Below are positions 36,746 through 45,362 of a DNA stretch of 64,000 nucleotides, one piece after another. Source of the DNA: Terrisporobacter mayombei (lineage in GTDB: Bacteria; Bacillota; Clostridia; Peptostreptococcales; Peptostreptococcaceae); assembly GCF_014333445.1 (NCBI RefSeq), contig NZ_JACRYU010000016.1, positions 124,001-188,000 of the forward strand, written 5' to 3'. A program made the translations under genes and the position numbers. Every line of letters starts with the position of its first letter. The stretch's first letter is position 1. The notes below the pieces were generated by a model. It was not told the DNA's origin and did no database searches. It was given only the letters and a program-made list of their open reading frames with translations.

Positions 36746-38107
36746 ATGGAAAAATTAAATTTATTAAAAGATAATGAAAGAAAAATCTTTTTTCACTACT
36801 TAATACCTTCTATATGCTCAACATTAGTAAATTCAATATATATATTGGTAGATACTTTGATAATAGGTCAAGGTGTCGGGGCTGAAGGAATATCTGCATT
36901 AAATATTTTCCTTCCATTCTTTGTAATATATAATGCCATAGGCTTAATGTTTGGGCTTGGTGGAGGAATATTAATATCAGTGGAAGAAGGTATGGGTAAT
37001 AAAGAAAAATCAGATAAGTATTTTTCTGCAAGTTTAATATCTGTAGTTGTAGTTGGTATTATATTTACGTTATTATCAAATATATTTTTAGAAGAAATCT
37101 GTATATTCTTAGGGGCGAATGATTATACAATTGATTTAGTAGTTAAGTATGGAAGATGTATATCTCTATTCATACCATCATTTATAGCTACTAACTTCTT
37201 ATCACCTATTGTAAGAAATAAAAAATCACCTAAGCTTGCTATGATGTCAGTTCTTATAGGTGCAGGATTAAATATAGTTCTTGATTATATATTTGTATTC
37301 CCTATGAATATGGGTATGGTTGGAGCAGCTCTTGCAACTGTTATAGGAAGTTTAACTACGGCTATTGTATTATTAACTCACTTCATACCGAAGAAGAATA
37401 GAATAACTGTTTCACTTAAAGGTATATCTTTTGATATGATAAAAAGAATAGTTAGCTGTGGTATATCTACTTTCTTAATGGAGGTAACTACAGGATTTGT
37501 AATTTTCATATTCAATATACAAATTTTAAAGTATATAGGAGATATAGGTATAGTAGTTTTCGGCATTATTTCTAACTGTGCAATAGTAGGAACAGCATTA
37601 TTTAATGGTGTGGCACAGGCTAGTCAACCAATTATAGCTACAAATTATGGTGCTAAAAAAGATGAACGTGTAAGAAAGGTGCTAAAATATGCAATGATTA
37701 CTACTATTATTATAGGAAGTGTATTGTTTGCTGTAGTATTTTTATTTACTGAAGAAGTAATTCATGTATTTGTTAAAACTACAGATGAGATTATGATAAT
37801 GGGGATTCCAGCAATTAGATTATATTTAAGTGCATTTTGTATTATGAATATTAACATATTATTATGTAACTATTTCCAATCAGTAGGTAGAGAAAAATCA
37901 TCAATCTATATATCGGCAATAAGAGGTTTTGTATTAAATATAATTCTTGTACTTGGTTTACCAATTTTATTTGGTGGAACAAGTTTATGGATAGTTGTTC
38001 CTTTAACTGAGATGATTACTTTTTTAGGTATAATGATTTATATTAAAAAATCTAAAATAATAAATACAGAGAAAAATGTTCAGCTTAAAAAATTATCTAT
38101 AAGTTAA
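36746..38107 (+). CDS. MATE-family multidrug/cation exporter
   Basis: Inner-membrane exporter of the multidrug and toxic compound extrusion family, 453 residues with 12 predicted membrane segments in two pseudo-symmetric halves (about 15-215 and 235-440). The segments ILVDTLIIGQGVGAEGISALNI and FNGVAQASQPIIATNYGAKK are characteristic, the latter matching the repeated MATE signature in the second half. These proteins use Na+ or H+ gradients to export cationic compounds; the substrate is unknown. SD AAGGAGG precedes ATG 36746. A second, only distantly similar MATE gene is at 46821. Confidence 0.92.
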   Translation: MEKLNLLKDNERKIFFHYLIPSICSTLVNSIYILVDTLIIGQGVGAEGISALNIFLPFFVIYNAIGLMFGLGGGILISVEEGMGNKEKSDKYFSASLISVVVVGIIFTLLSNIFLEEICIFLGANDYTIDLVVKYGRCISLFIPSFIATNFLSPIVRNKKSPKLAMMSVLIGAGLNIVLDYIFVFPMNMGMVGAALATVIGSLTTAIVLLTHFIPKKNRITVSLKGISFDMIKRIVSCGISTFLMEVTTGFVIFIFNIQILKYIGDIGIVVFGIISNCAIVGTALFNGVAQASQPIIATNYGAKKDERVRKVLKYAMITTIIIGSVLFAVVFLFTEEVIHVFVKTTDEIMIMGIPAIRLYLSAFCIMNINILLCNYFQSVGREKSSIYISAIRGFVLNIILVLGLPILFGGTSLWIVVPLTEMITFLGIMIYIKKSKIINTEKNVQLKKLSIS

Positions 38108-38135
38108 AAAGAAGACTCAAATAGGTCTTCTTTTT
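38105..38135 (+). terminator. Terminator of the first MATE gene
   Basis: AAAAAGAAGAC (38105-38115) pairs with GTCTTCTTTTT (38124-38134), an 11-bp stem ending in a T-run. Confidence 0.88.
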
Positions 38136-38279
38136 TGTATTAAAAATATTTTGCAAAATTTTAACTGAGAATAAATAAGTTAATATTATCTTTTTTATGT
38201 TGATTTTCATACTTTATAGTAAAAGCTTTCTTTTTGCAAGCTAACTTATTATGAAGTCGTTTGAAAAGGAGGTATAAAA

Positions 38280-38408
38280 ATGAATAATATTATGCAACTT
38301 TGTATTAAAGAAGTGTCTATTGGAAATATTTCTGATATTATAGTCTGGATAGGAACAGGAATTTTACTCGTGGCAGGAGTAGTTGCATTAATGAAAAAAC
38401 CTAAGTAA
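38280..38408 (+). CDS. 42-residue single-pass membrane peptide
   Basis: A short frame from ATG 38280 to TAA 38408 with an excellent ribosome site, AAAAGGAGG, six bases before the ATG. The peptide starts MNNIMQLCIKEVSIGN, has one hydrophobic helix (about 19-38, with VWIGTGILLVAGVVALM), and ends in KKPK. No family is recognised. It is followed by its own terminator and lies between the MATE and SNF2 genes. The strong SD and separate terminator argue that it is a real gene; it may be a small membrane regulator or a toxin-like peptide, with no evidence to choose. Confidence 0.62.
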   Translation: MNNIMQLCIKEVSIGNISDIIVWIGTGILLVAGVVALMKKPK

Positions 38409-38459
38409 TAAAAATATTTAAGGATTATTCAAATGAAGTCTATATATAAAATAAGTAAG

Positions 38460-38503
38460 AAGAGCTATGAAAAATTTATAGAATAATTTTGCATAGCTCT
38501 TTT
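38460..38503 (+). terminator. Terminator after the 42-residue ORF
   Basis: AAGAGCTATG (38460-38469) pairs with CATAGCTCTT (38492-38501), with a further inner AAAATT/AATTTT, then TTAAATT. Confidence 0.78.
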
Positions 38504-38533
38504 AAATTGTATTAAATATGAATAAGATAGGTA

Positions 38534-38542
38534 TGTTATAAT
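38534..38542 (+). promoter_or_regulatory. Extended -10 promoter of the SNF2 gene
   Basis: TGTTATAAT at 38534-38542, about 33 bases before the ATG at 38575. Confidence 0.5.
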
Positions 38543-38574
38543 AAGTAAGAATTTTAAACGAAGAAGGTGAGAAC

Positions 38575-40674
38575 ATGGAAATCGGAAAAATAGGTGAGGT
38601 ATTGAGAAGTTATACAGATAAATTAAAATATAATAGTGGATTTGCAGCATATAAAAGAAACTATGTAAGCAATGATTATGCAAATATTAGAGGAGATGAA
38701 GCTACATTTTATGGTACTGTATTTGATGAACATCATAGTAGAAGTTATACTGCAATGATTAATATAAATACAAATACAAGGATAATATCTAATGTTAGTT
38801 GTGATTGCCAAAATGTATTTAGTAATAAAGGTCCTCAAGTTTGTCCTCATATAGTTGCTACAGTTCTTAAAGGGATACAAAATCTAAGAAATAAAACTAA
38901 AGAAGAATTTTCAGAAGGTGATGTTGTTATAAATCCAACTATAACATTTGATATTAGACAATCTAGAGGTGGATATTTAGGAGGAAATTTAAATATTGAA
39001 GGCATAGATAAAAGTGAGTACGGCAAAATATTTGAGTCTTATAAAGATAATTATAAATATCACCTTATGAGTGATGGTAGTTACATAGATTTAAAAGATA
39101 ATGACTTACAAAAGATATTTCAAGTAATTGATATATTAGGTATTTATAATGATTTTAGTAAAATAAAAATTCCAGATAATAAAGCGATGTTTTTAGATAA
39201 GCTATTAGAGGATGAAGATTTGAGATTTATTAATGGACAAAAGTATATAAATAATGTGGTGAAAAAGTTCAGTAAACAAAATAAAGATATAAAAGTACCA
39301 GAAAATTTAAAAGCAACTCTTAGAGATTATCAAATAGATGGATTTGAATTTTTTAATACTTTGGCTAATTATAATTTTGGTGGGGTTTTAGCTGATGAAA
39401 TGGGACTTGGTAAGACCGTACAAACTCTTGCTTTTCTACTTTTTCAGAAAGGAAAAAGAAGTATAGTAATAACTCCTACATCACTAATTTTTAATTGGAA
39501 GAGTGAATTTGAAAAATTCACTCCAGACATAAAGCTAGGAATTGCTTATGGTAATAAGATTACTAGAGAAAAGATACTAGAAAATATAAATGAATATGAT
39601 ATTATTTTAACTAGTTACGGAACTTATAAAAATGATATAGATAAATATGAGAATTTAAAATTCGATTTTTGTATAATAGATGAAGCTCAAAATATAAAAA
39701 ATCCAGATTCTATCATTACTAATGCGATTAAAAAGATTAATGCTGAAGTTAAATTTGCATTAACAGGAACGCCTGTGGAGAATAATCTTACAGAGCTTTG
39801 GTCTATTTTTGATTTTGTAATGCCAGGCTATTTATATAGTAAACATAAATTTGAAAAAATATTTGCTAATAGTGATAAGAATAGTAGCCAATTAAAGAAT
39901 CTAATAAAGCCATTTATGCTTAGAAGAACTAAAAAAGAAGTAATGGATGAGCTTCCAGATAAAATTGAGCAAAAATTTTATGTAGAATTAGAAAAAGAAC
40001 ATAAAAGAGCATATAAAAGTTTTGTTAATTTAATTAAAAGAAGAATATTAGAAAATAATGAAGACAATATTACTGTGTTCTCTTATTTAACTAAATTAAG
40101 ACAATTAAGTATTGCACCAGAGATTATAGTAAAAAACTATAAAGGAAAAAATTCTAAATTAGAAATTTTGATGAATATAATTAAATCTAATAAAACTAGA
40201 AAAATATTAGTATTTTCACAATTTACAAAAGTATTAGGTTTAATTGGGAATAGATTAAATGAAGAAAATATAAGTTATAGTTATATAGATGGAAAAACTG
40301 ATGCTAAGAAAAGATTAGCATTATTTGAAGAATTTAATAATACTGATAAAAATAAAGTGTTTTTAATTTCTTTAAAAGCTGGGGGAACAGGACTAAATCT
40401 AACAAGTGCATCTATGGTAATTCACTTTGACCCATGGTGGAATCCTGCAGTAGAAGACCAAGCTAGTGATAGAGCTCATAGGATAGGTCAAAAAAATGTG
40501 GTAGATGTTATTAAACTGATATCAAAGGATACAGTAGAGGAAAAAGTAATTGAAATGCAAGAAATTAAAAAAGATCTTATAGAGGATATAATTAATTCTA
40601 ATTTAGAAAGTAGTACAGCTCTTAAAAAATTATCTAGAGATGAGATAATAGATTTATTTGATAATATGGAATAA
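38575..40674 (+). CDS. SWIM-domain SNF2-family helicase-like ATPase
   Basis: DNA translocase of the SNF2/Rad54 superfamily, 699 residues, cytoplasmic. The N-terminus (about 60-105) has a SWIM zinc motif, CDCQNVFSNKGPQVCPH. The ATPase core begins near 250: LADEMGLGKTVQT (motif I), IIDEAQNIKNPDS (motif II), LTGTPVENNLTELW (motif III), then the second lobe with SLKAGGTGLNLTSA and DRAHRIGQKNVV (motif VI). The arrangement and length match the Firmicutes YqhH/YwqA-type SNF2 proteins, whose cellular role is poorly known. SD GAAGGTGAG precedes ATG 38575. It is a single gene, not part of a recognisable defence set such as DISARM, which would need methyltransferase and DUF1998 neighbours. Confidence 0.92.
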   Translation: MEIGKIGEVLRSYTDKLKYNSGFAAYKRNYVSNDYANIRGDEATFYGTVFDEHHSRSYTAMININTNTRIISNVSCDCQNVFSNKGPQVCPHIVATVLKGIQNLRNKTKEEFSEGDVVINPTITFDIRQSRGGYLGGNLNIEGIDKSEYGKIFESYKDNYKYHLMSDGSYIDLKDNDLQKIFQVIDILGIYNDFSKIKIPDNKAMFLDKLLEDEDLRFINGQKYINNVVKKFSKQNKDIKVPENLKATLRDYQIDGFEFFNTLANYNFGGVLADEMGLGKTVQTLAFLLFQKGKRSIVITPTSLIFNWKSEFEKFTPDIKLGIAYGNKITREKILENINEYDIILTSYGTYKNDIDKYENLKFDFCIIDEAQNIKNPDSIITNAIKKINAEVKFALTGTPVENNLTELWSIFDFVMPGYLYSKHKFEKIFANSDKNSSQLKNLIKPFMLRRTKKEVMDELPDKIEQKFYVELEKEHKRAYKSFVNLIKRRILENNEDNITVFSYLTKLRQLSIAPEIIVKNYKGKNSKLEILMNIIKSNKTRKILVFSQFTKVLGLIGNRLNEENISYSYIDGKTDAKKRLALFEEFNNTDKNKVFLISLKAGGTGLNLTSASMVIHFDPWWNPAVEDQASDRAHRIGQKNVVDVIKLISKDTVEEKVIEMQEIKKDLIEDIINSNLESSTALKKLSRDEIIDLFDNME

Positions 40675-41019
40675 GTCTATATGTTATAATTTTGTAAAAA
40701 AAAAGATGGTTTATCCATCTTTAAACATATAATTCATACTTTGGGGAAAGTAAGAATATCAATTAAGTTAATTAATTACTATATCTAAGGGTTAAAATAT
40801 GTAAAAACATAAAAAAGCCACAAGGACAAAGCCTTCTGACTTATTTTTATATTTTCGTAATATAATTATTAATTATCTTATTGTTAATATAATAATACAA
40901 CTGTTACCATATATTGTCAATAGAAAATTGATTTGTATCAAATTTTAATTATAAATCATACATTTAATAATAAAAGACTATTATAGAATTTATGATTTAT
41001 ATAGGGGGGATGACAACTT
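40675..41019 (+). other. Non-coding gap between SNF2 and DUF4397 genes
   Basis: 345 bases. It holds a terminator for the SNF2 gene (AAAGATGG 40702-40709 with CCATCTTT 40715-40722), a second imperfect hairpin about 40813-40850 ending in a T-rich stretch, and a possible sigma-E-like -10 CATACATT at 40957-40964 before the DUF4397 gene. Otherwise AT-rich sequence with no visible gene. Confidence 0.5.
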
Positions 41020-41631
41020 ATGTTTATTAGAAATGATTCAAATGCAACTTATGTTAGATTGTTTCATGCATCACCAGATGCACCACCAGTAGATATTTAT
41101 ATTAATAACAATCTTGTATTTAGAAGTTTAGCTTTTGGAAATTTTACAGAATATGTACCACTTTCAATGGGAAACTATAAGATAGAAGTTTATCCAGAAG
41201 GAGAAAAAGGAAAATATATTTTAACGCAAAATATACAAATTCCAGAAAATCAAGTTATTACAGTTGCAGCTGTAGGATTTTTAAATGATTTACAATTAGT
41301 ATCTTATACAGAGTCAAATCCTAATAACTTACAAGTAGATATGAGTAGATTGAGAGTAATAAACTTATCACCAGATGCACCAGAAGTTGATGTATATATA
41401 GATTCGAATTTAGCATTCACAGATATTGGATTTTTAGATGCTACTGAGTATCTAGAACTTTCATCAGGAAATTATGATTTAAGAATAAATATAGCACAAA
41501 ATGATGAAGAGTTGCTAAGACTTCAACCAGATTTGAAAAGTCAAAGGGTATACACAGTATATATGTTAGGAGATGCATCAAATTTAACTGCTATTCAATC
41601 CTTAGATGGCAGTACTTATGTAAGATATTAA
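41020..41631 (+). CDS. Protein with two DUF4397 domains
   Basis: 203 residues made of two homologous beta-sandwich modules, about 8-105 and 110-203. Each begins with the DUF4397 signature: YVRLFHASPDAPPVDIYINN and LRVINLSPDAPEVDVYIDSN. There is no signal peptide, so it is either cytoplasmic, spore-associated or exported by another route. DUF4397 proteins in clostridia and bacilli are often linked to spores, and a CATACATT sequence upstream resembles a sigma-E -10 box; both are only hints. The start ATG 41020 follows GGGGGGATGAC. It is a single gene with its own terminator. Confidence 0.88.
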   Translation: MFIRNDSNATYVRLFHASPDAPPVDIYINNNLVFRSLAFGNFTEYVPLSMGNYKIEVYPEGEKGKYILTQNIQIPENQVITVAAVGFLNDLQLVSYTESNPNNLQVDMSRLRVINLSPDAPEVDVYIDSNLAFTDIGFLDATEYLELSSGNYDLRINIAQNDEELLRLQPDLKSQRVYTVYMLGDASNLTAIQSLDGSTYVRY

Positions 41632-41647
41632 ATAGAATAATTTTATT

Positions 41648-41687
41648 AAAAAAGCATCGTCATGTAATTATGATAATGCTTTTTTTA
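41648..41687 (+). terminator. Terminator of the DUF4397 gene
   Basis: AAAAAAGCAT (41648-41657) pairs with ATGCTTTTTT (41676-41685); inner ATCATAATTACATGAC-like pairing extends it. Confidence 0.82.
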
Positions 41688-41834
41688 TAGTAATATATAT
41701 TATAGGATTAATAGGCATAAATAATCACATTTATGAGAATAATTGACATATTTATTAATTAGAATTAGAATAATTCACATATCAACTATTAGTTTTGTTA
41801 TAAAATATATAATGTAAGCAAGGGTGGTAATAAT

Positions 41835-42584
41835 ATGGAAAATATATTTGAAAAAGAATATGAAGTTACATATAGAGATACAGATGCTAGAGGGGAATGT
41901 TTTCTGACCTCGTATATGAGTTTTATGGCAGATGCAGGGCTCAGCCAAGATGAGGCTTTGGGGTTTAATATTTCTGATATGGTTAAAGAAAATCATACAT
42001 GGATGCTAGTTGATTATGAAATCAATATTTATGAATATGCTAAATATAAAGAAAAGTTAAAAATCATGACTTATATTGAAGGTATGAATAAGTTTTATGG
42101 TTTAAGAAGATTTAAAATTTATGGAGAGAAAGAAAATCTTATTTTAGAAGGTAAAACTTTAGTAATATTAGTAGATTCTATAAAAAGAAGGCCATTATCT
42201 GTGTCAGAAGAACACTATAAAGTTTATGGGGTAAAAGAGAAAGATCATAATATAGGAAGAAATAAATTAAAGCTTTCTAGATGCGAAAGAGTAGATTTTC
42301 AAAAAGAGTTTTCTATCAGATATTCTGATATAGACTTGAACTTGCATGTAGGAAATATTGTTTATTTAGGATGGATTTTAGAGACTATGCCTTTTGATAT
42401 TATGAAAGATTACAGAATAAACTCTGTAAAAATTAAATATCAAAAAGAAATCACATATGGTAATAAAGTAATAGTTCGAACACAAGCTAATAATATGGAA
42501 GATACAATTAATGGAAAACATGAAATAATAAATGAAAACGATGAAGTCGTAGCATTATTAGAAACTAACTGGATAAAAATATAG
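41835..42584 (+). CDS. Acyl-ACP thioesterase
   Basis: Double-hotdog enzyme of the FatA-like acyl-ACP thioesterase family, 249 residues, which releases fatty acids from acyl carrier protein. The first hotdog runs about 1-130 (YEVTYRDTDARGECFLTSYMSFMADAG) and the second about 150-249 (FSIRYSDIDLNLHVGNIVYLGWILE). The Asn/His/Glu cluster of the second half, NLHVGNIVY, matches the catalytic region. SD GGTGG precedes ATG 41835. The next gene encodes a DegV protein, a fatty-acid-binding family, 82 bases downstream on the same strand, so the two may act together on free fatty acids. Confidence 0.9.
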   Translation: MENIFEKEYEVTYRDTDARGECFLTSYMSFMADAGLSQDEALGFNISDMVKENHTWMLVDYEINIYEYAKYKEKLKIMTYIEGMNKFYGLRRFKIYGEKENLILEGKTLVILVDSIKRRPLSVSEEHYKVYGVKEKDHNIGRNKLKLSRCERVDFQKEFSIRYSDIDLNLHVGNIVYLGWILETMPFDIMKDYRINSVKIKYQKEITYGNKVIVRTQANNMEDTINGKHEIINENDEVVALLETNWIKI

Positions 42585-42666
42585 TGGTATTTGAGTTAAT
42601 TTGTTTAAATAGGGTATAGAGATAATTAGACTTTAAATAAATGAGCAAAAGAAGAGAGGAATAAAT

Positions 42667-43512
42667 ATGAAGAGTTTAAAGATTATATGTGATAGTCTGG
42701 CTGATGTGCCGAGAGCATTAATTGAAAAGTATGATATAGAAGTTATTCCACTGACAATAAGAATAAATGAAGTTGATTATAAGGATGGAGTAAATCTTAC
42801 GAATGAAGAATTTTATAAATTATTAAGAAGCTGTGAAGAAATGCCAAAGACATCCCAAGTTACATATATTCAATTTGAAAAAATATTTAAAAAGTATATA
42901 AATGAAGGAATGAGTATATTATACATATCTGGATCTTCAAAAGTTACGGGAACTTATCAATCGGCTATGATTACAAAAAATGATTTAGATGGAGATATAC
43001 ATATTTTTGATAGTTTAAACTTATCTTATGGATGTGGAGCACAAGTTGTAACAGCTTGCGAAATGAGGGACAAAGGTTGCTCTTTAGATGAGATTTTAAA
43101 AAAATTAGAAGAAATAAGAGATAATATACTGGTTTTATTTGCAGTAGATACTTTAGAATTTTTAAGAAAAGGTGGAAGACTATCTGCTGGAAAGGCTATG
43201 ATCGGAAGTGTTTTAAATGTAAAACCTATTTTACAAGTTATAAATGGAAATGTAGTTAGTACTGAGCAAGTAAGAGGAAAGAAAAAAGTTATAGCTAAAT
43301 TAATTGATTTAATAAAATCTGATATAAATAATGATATAAGCAATAAAAGAATCGGTATTGCTCATGGAGACAATATATCTGAATTTGAAAAACTAGAAGA
43401 GGTTGTAAAATCTGAATTTGATATTAATGATTTAACAAAAACTGAGATAGGTCCAAGCATAGGTTCTCATGCAGGCCCAGGAACTATAGGTATATGTGTA
43501 TGGAATAAATAA
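42667..43512 (+). CDS. DegV-family fatty-acid-binding protein
   Basis: 281 residues of the DegV/FakB family, two-domain EDD fold that holds a long-chain fatty acid and can present it to the kinase FakA. Recognisable stretches are ICDSLADVPRALIEKYDIEVIPLTI at the N-terminus, YISGSSKVTGTYQSA near 97-111, LRKGGRLSAGKA, and the C-terminal GSHAGPGTIGICV. Length is normal. SD AGAGAGG precedes ATG 42667. It is adjacent to the acyl-ACP thioesterase gene, which produces the kind of ligand this family binds. No fakA gene is in the window. Confidence 0.93.
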   Translation: MKSLKIICDSLADVPRALIEKYDIEVIPLTIRINEVDYKDGVNLTNEEFYKLLRSCEEMPKTSQVTYIQFEKIFKKYINEGMSILYISGSSKVTGTYQSAMITKNDLDGDIHIFDSLNLSYGCGAQVVTACEMRDKGCSLDEILKKLEEIRDNILVLFAVDTLEFLRKGGRLSAGKAMIGSVLNVKPILQVINGNVVSTEQVRGKKKVIAKLIDLIKSDINNDISNKRIGIAHGDNISEFEKLEEVVKSEFDINDLTKTEIGPSIGSHAGPGTIGICVWNK

Positions 43513-43513
43513 G

Positions 43514-43546
43514 AAAACTGGAGATGTTTTATTCTCCAGTTTTTTA
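43514..43546. terminator. Terminator between convergent genes
   Basis: AAAACTGGAGA (43514-43524) pairs with TCTCCAGTTTT (43533-43543), T-runs on both sides; it reaches the stop codon of the minus-strand gene. Confidence 0.87.
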
Positions 43547-45055
43547 GTGAACATCTTCACCTAGATTTTCACTAATTATTCTTGTATAACTAATAGATTT
43601 AGCAATTCTTTCTAATATATCTTCTCTTTCTATTAAAAGTAAGTCATTTTCATAGTTCCAAAGCTGCTCAAATAGATTATCTGACATTTTTTTTATGGCA
43701 TTTTCTCTTAATATAGAATATTCATTTTTACCAGATACAGGATGAACTTTTATAAACTTTAAATTTTTAGACAGATAAAAAGAAGGATTATCTGCATGTC
43801 TGAAATCTTCTATAAAATTACCATCTACTAATCTGATTTCTACATCATTATTTTCTTTTAGCATTTTTTCAATAAAAGCAATGTGTCTTTCTCTTTCTTT
43901 AAATGATAAGGTAACAGGTGTATTAAAGAAATGTAGACATCCTGAAGACATATATTTTCTAAGTTCTGATTCATATATAAGAACTTTTAGTTTACCTTTA
44001 TATGTAGCATTGTGTAAAAATACATTAATTTTTTTCAGTTCGTTCATCAATACAGGATCATCTCCAAATAGTCTCTCGGCAATTTCTAAAAATAAATCTT
44101 GTGGCATAAAGAATTCATTAATAGAACCAAGAAGACATCTAAGTTCATTATTCATGATATATTGAATATAAGTTTGATCTTGTATCATTTCTACAGGAGA
44201 CTTTTTATGACAAAGTTTTTTGCCTTTATTTTTTATCTTCTGTTCTAAATTAACGTAGAAATCATCTATTAGAGATTTGTCTTTAGATGTTGTGCTGATT
44301 AAGCATTCGCCATCATCAGAAAAAATAGTAGTACATAAGAATTTATCCTTAATCAAAAAAATAGCTGTTGAGGCACTTACATCACAATTATATAAATTAA
44401 AATTAAGTTTAGGATAGGAAGACAGTATATTTATAGTTAATAAATAGTTCAGAATTTCTTCCTGATTTTCACCACAGAATCCCATTAAAAAATCTATTTT
44501 AATATTACATTTTTTGCTTAATTCATAAAAAAATTTCTTCATGTTAACAAGAGATATTTTATCCTTATGATTTATTTTAAATAAGTTAAGAGAAATAATT
44601 ATATGTATTTCTTCAGAAGAATTTATATGGGAATTTACTTCTTGAAGAATGATTTTCCGAATAAGTGGTGGCCTTATTTGTGAATTACTATTGTAATATT
44701 CTTGAGATATGGATGCTTTATGAAAATTCTTACTACTAGTGTTATTAGAATCTTCATAATAAACATTTATTAATAAATCTTTTATATATTCTAACAAAAA
44801 AGTTTCATTATTACTTTCTAATTCAAAATACTCTACTAAATGTATTCTTGTATCTTCTTCAAGAGAATTTACAATAAATTCACTTATATCACTACATATT
44901 TCTTTAGCTCTTTTTGAACTAGGAAATTTTTTTGAATTAACCCATTTATTAATATAAGATACATCGTAACCTAAGTAATTAGCCAAAGAAGATTTTTTTT
45001 GCTTTGATATATACAGTAAATTTTCTAAAACTGCACCAAAAGTTCTTTTATTCAT
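43544..45055 (-). CDS. Large HTH-containing protein of unknown function
   Basis: 503 residues from ATG 45055, which has GAGGT six bases upstream (an ATG at 45073 sits before that SD). Residues about 1-65 form an XRE-like helix-turn-helix (SLANYLGYDVSYINKWVNSKKFPS). The remaining 430 residues show no family I recognise, no membrane segments, and alternating alpha/beta character (IHIIISLNLFKI, FLMGFCGENQEEIL, LKVLIYESELRKYM). It may sense a ligand or partner. It is divergent from an MFS transporter gene 308 bases away, with a 26-base palindrome between them, which suggests control of that transporter. Confidence 0.7.
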   Translation of the reverse strand: MNKRTFGAVLENLLYISKQKKSSLANYLGYDVSYINKWVNSKKFPSSKRAKEICSDISEFIVNSLEEDTRIHLVEYFELESNNETFLLEYIKDLLINVYYEDSNNTSSKNFHKASISQEYYNSNSQIRPPLIRKIILQEVNSHINSSEEIHIIISLNLFKINHKDKISLVNMKKFFYELSKKCNIKIDFLMGFCGENQEEILNYLLTINILSSYPKLNFNLYNCDVSASTAIFLIKDKFLCTTIFSDDGECLISTTSKDKSLIDDFYVNLEQKIKNKGKKLCHKKSPVEMIQDQTYIQYIMNNELRCLLGSINEFFMPQDLFLEIAERLFGDDPVLMNELKKINVFLHNATYKGKLKVLIYESELRKYMSSGCLHFFNTPVTLSFKERERHIAFIEKMLKENNDVEIRLVDGNFIEDFRHADNPSFYLSKNLKFIKVHPVSGKNEYSILRENAIKKMSDNLFEQLWNYENDLLLIEREDILERIAKSISYTRIISENLGEDVH

Positions 45056-45362
45056 TGAATACCTCATTTCCATTTAAGAATATAACTTCAAATTTAAAAA
45101 TAATTATATCACTTTATTTATATTAAAAAAAGGACATTTAGGAATTAAATTGGGCACGAAAACACTTTCTTTGAATGGAATGACAATAATGAATTCATAA
45201 ATTCATTATTTATCCTTTTAATTCACTAGAATGTCAAATATATGTTGTGTTAATCTTAATACAATATAAAAAATCTCCAAAATGATATAGTAAAATGGAA
45301 CTTAGATTCTTATTCATTAAAATATATAAATTGAGATTTTCAAGGAGAAAGGAATTTAAATT
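45056..45362. other. Divergent intergenic region with palindrome
   Basis: 307 bases between the HTH gene and the MFS gene. AATAATGAATT (45185-45195) is exactly complementary to 45200-45210 around a four-base centre. The rest is AT-rich and should hold both promoters; TATAGTAAAAT near 45285 could be a -10 region for the MFS gene. Confidence 0.5.
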
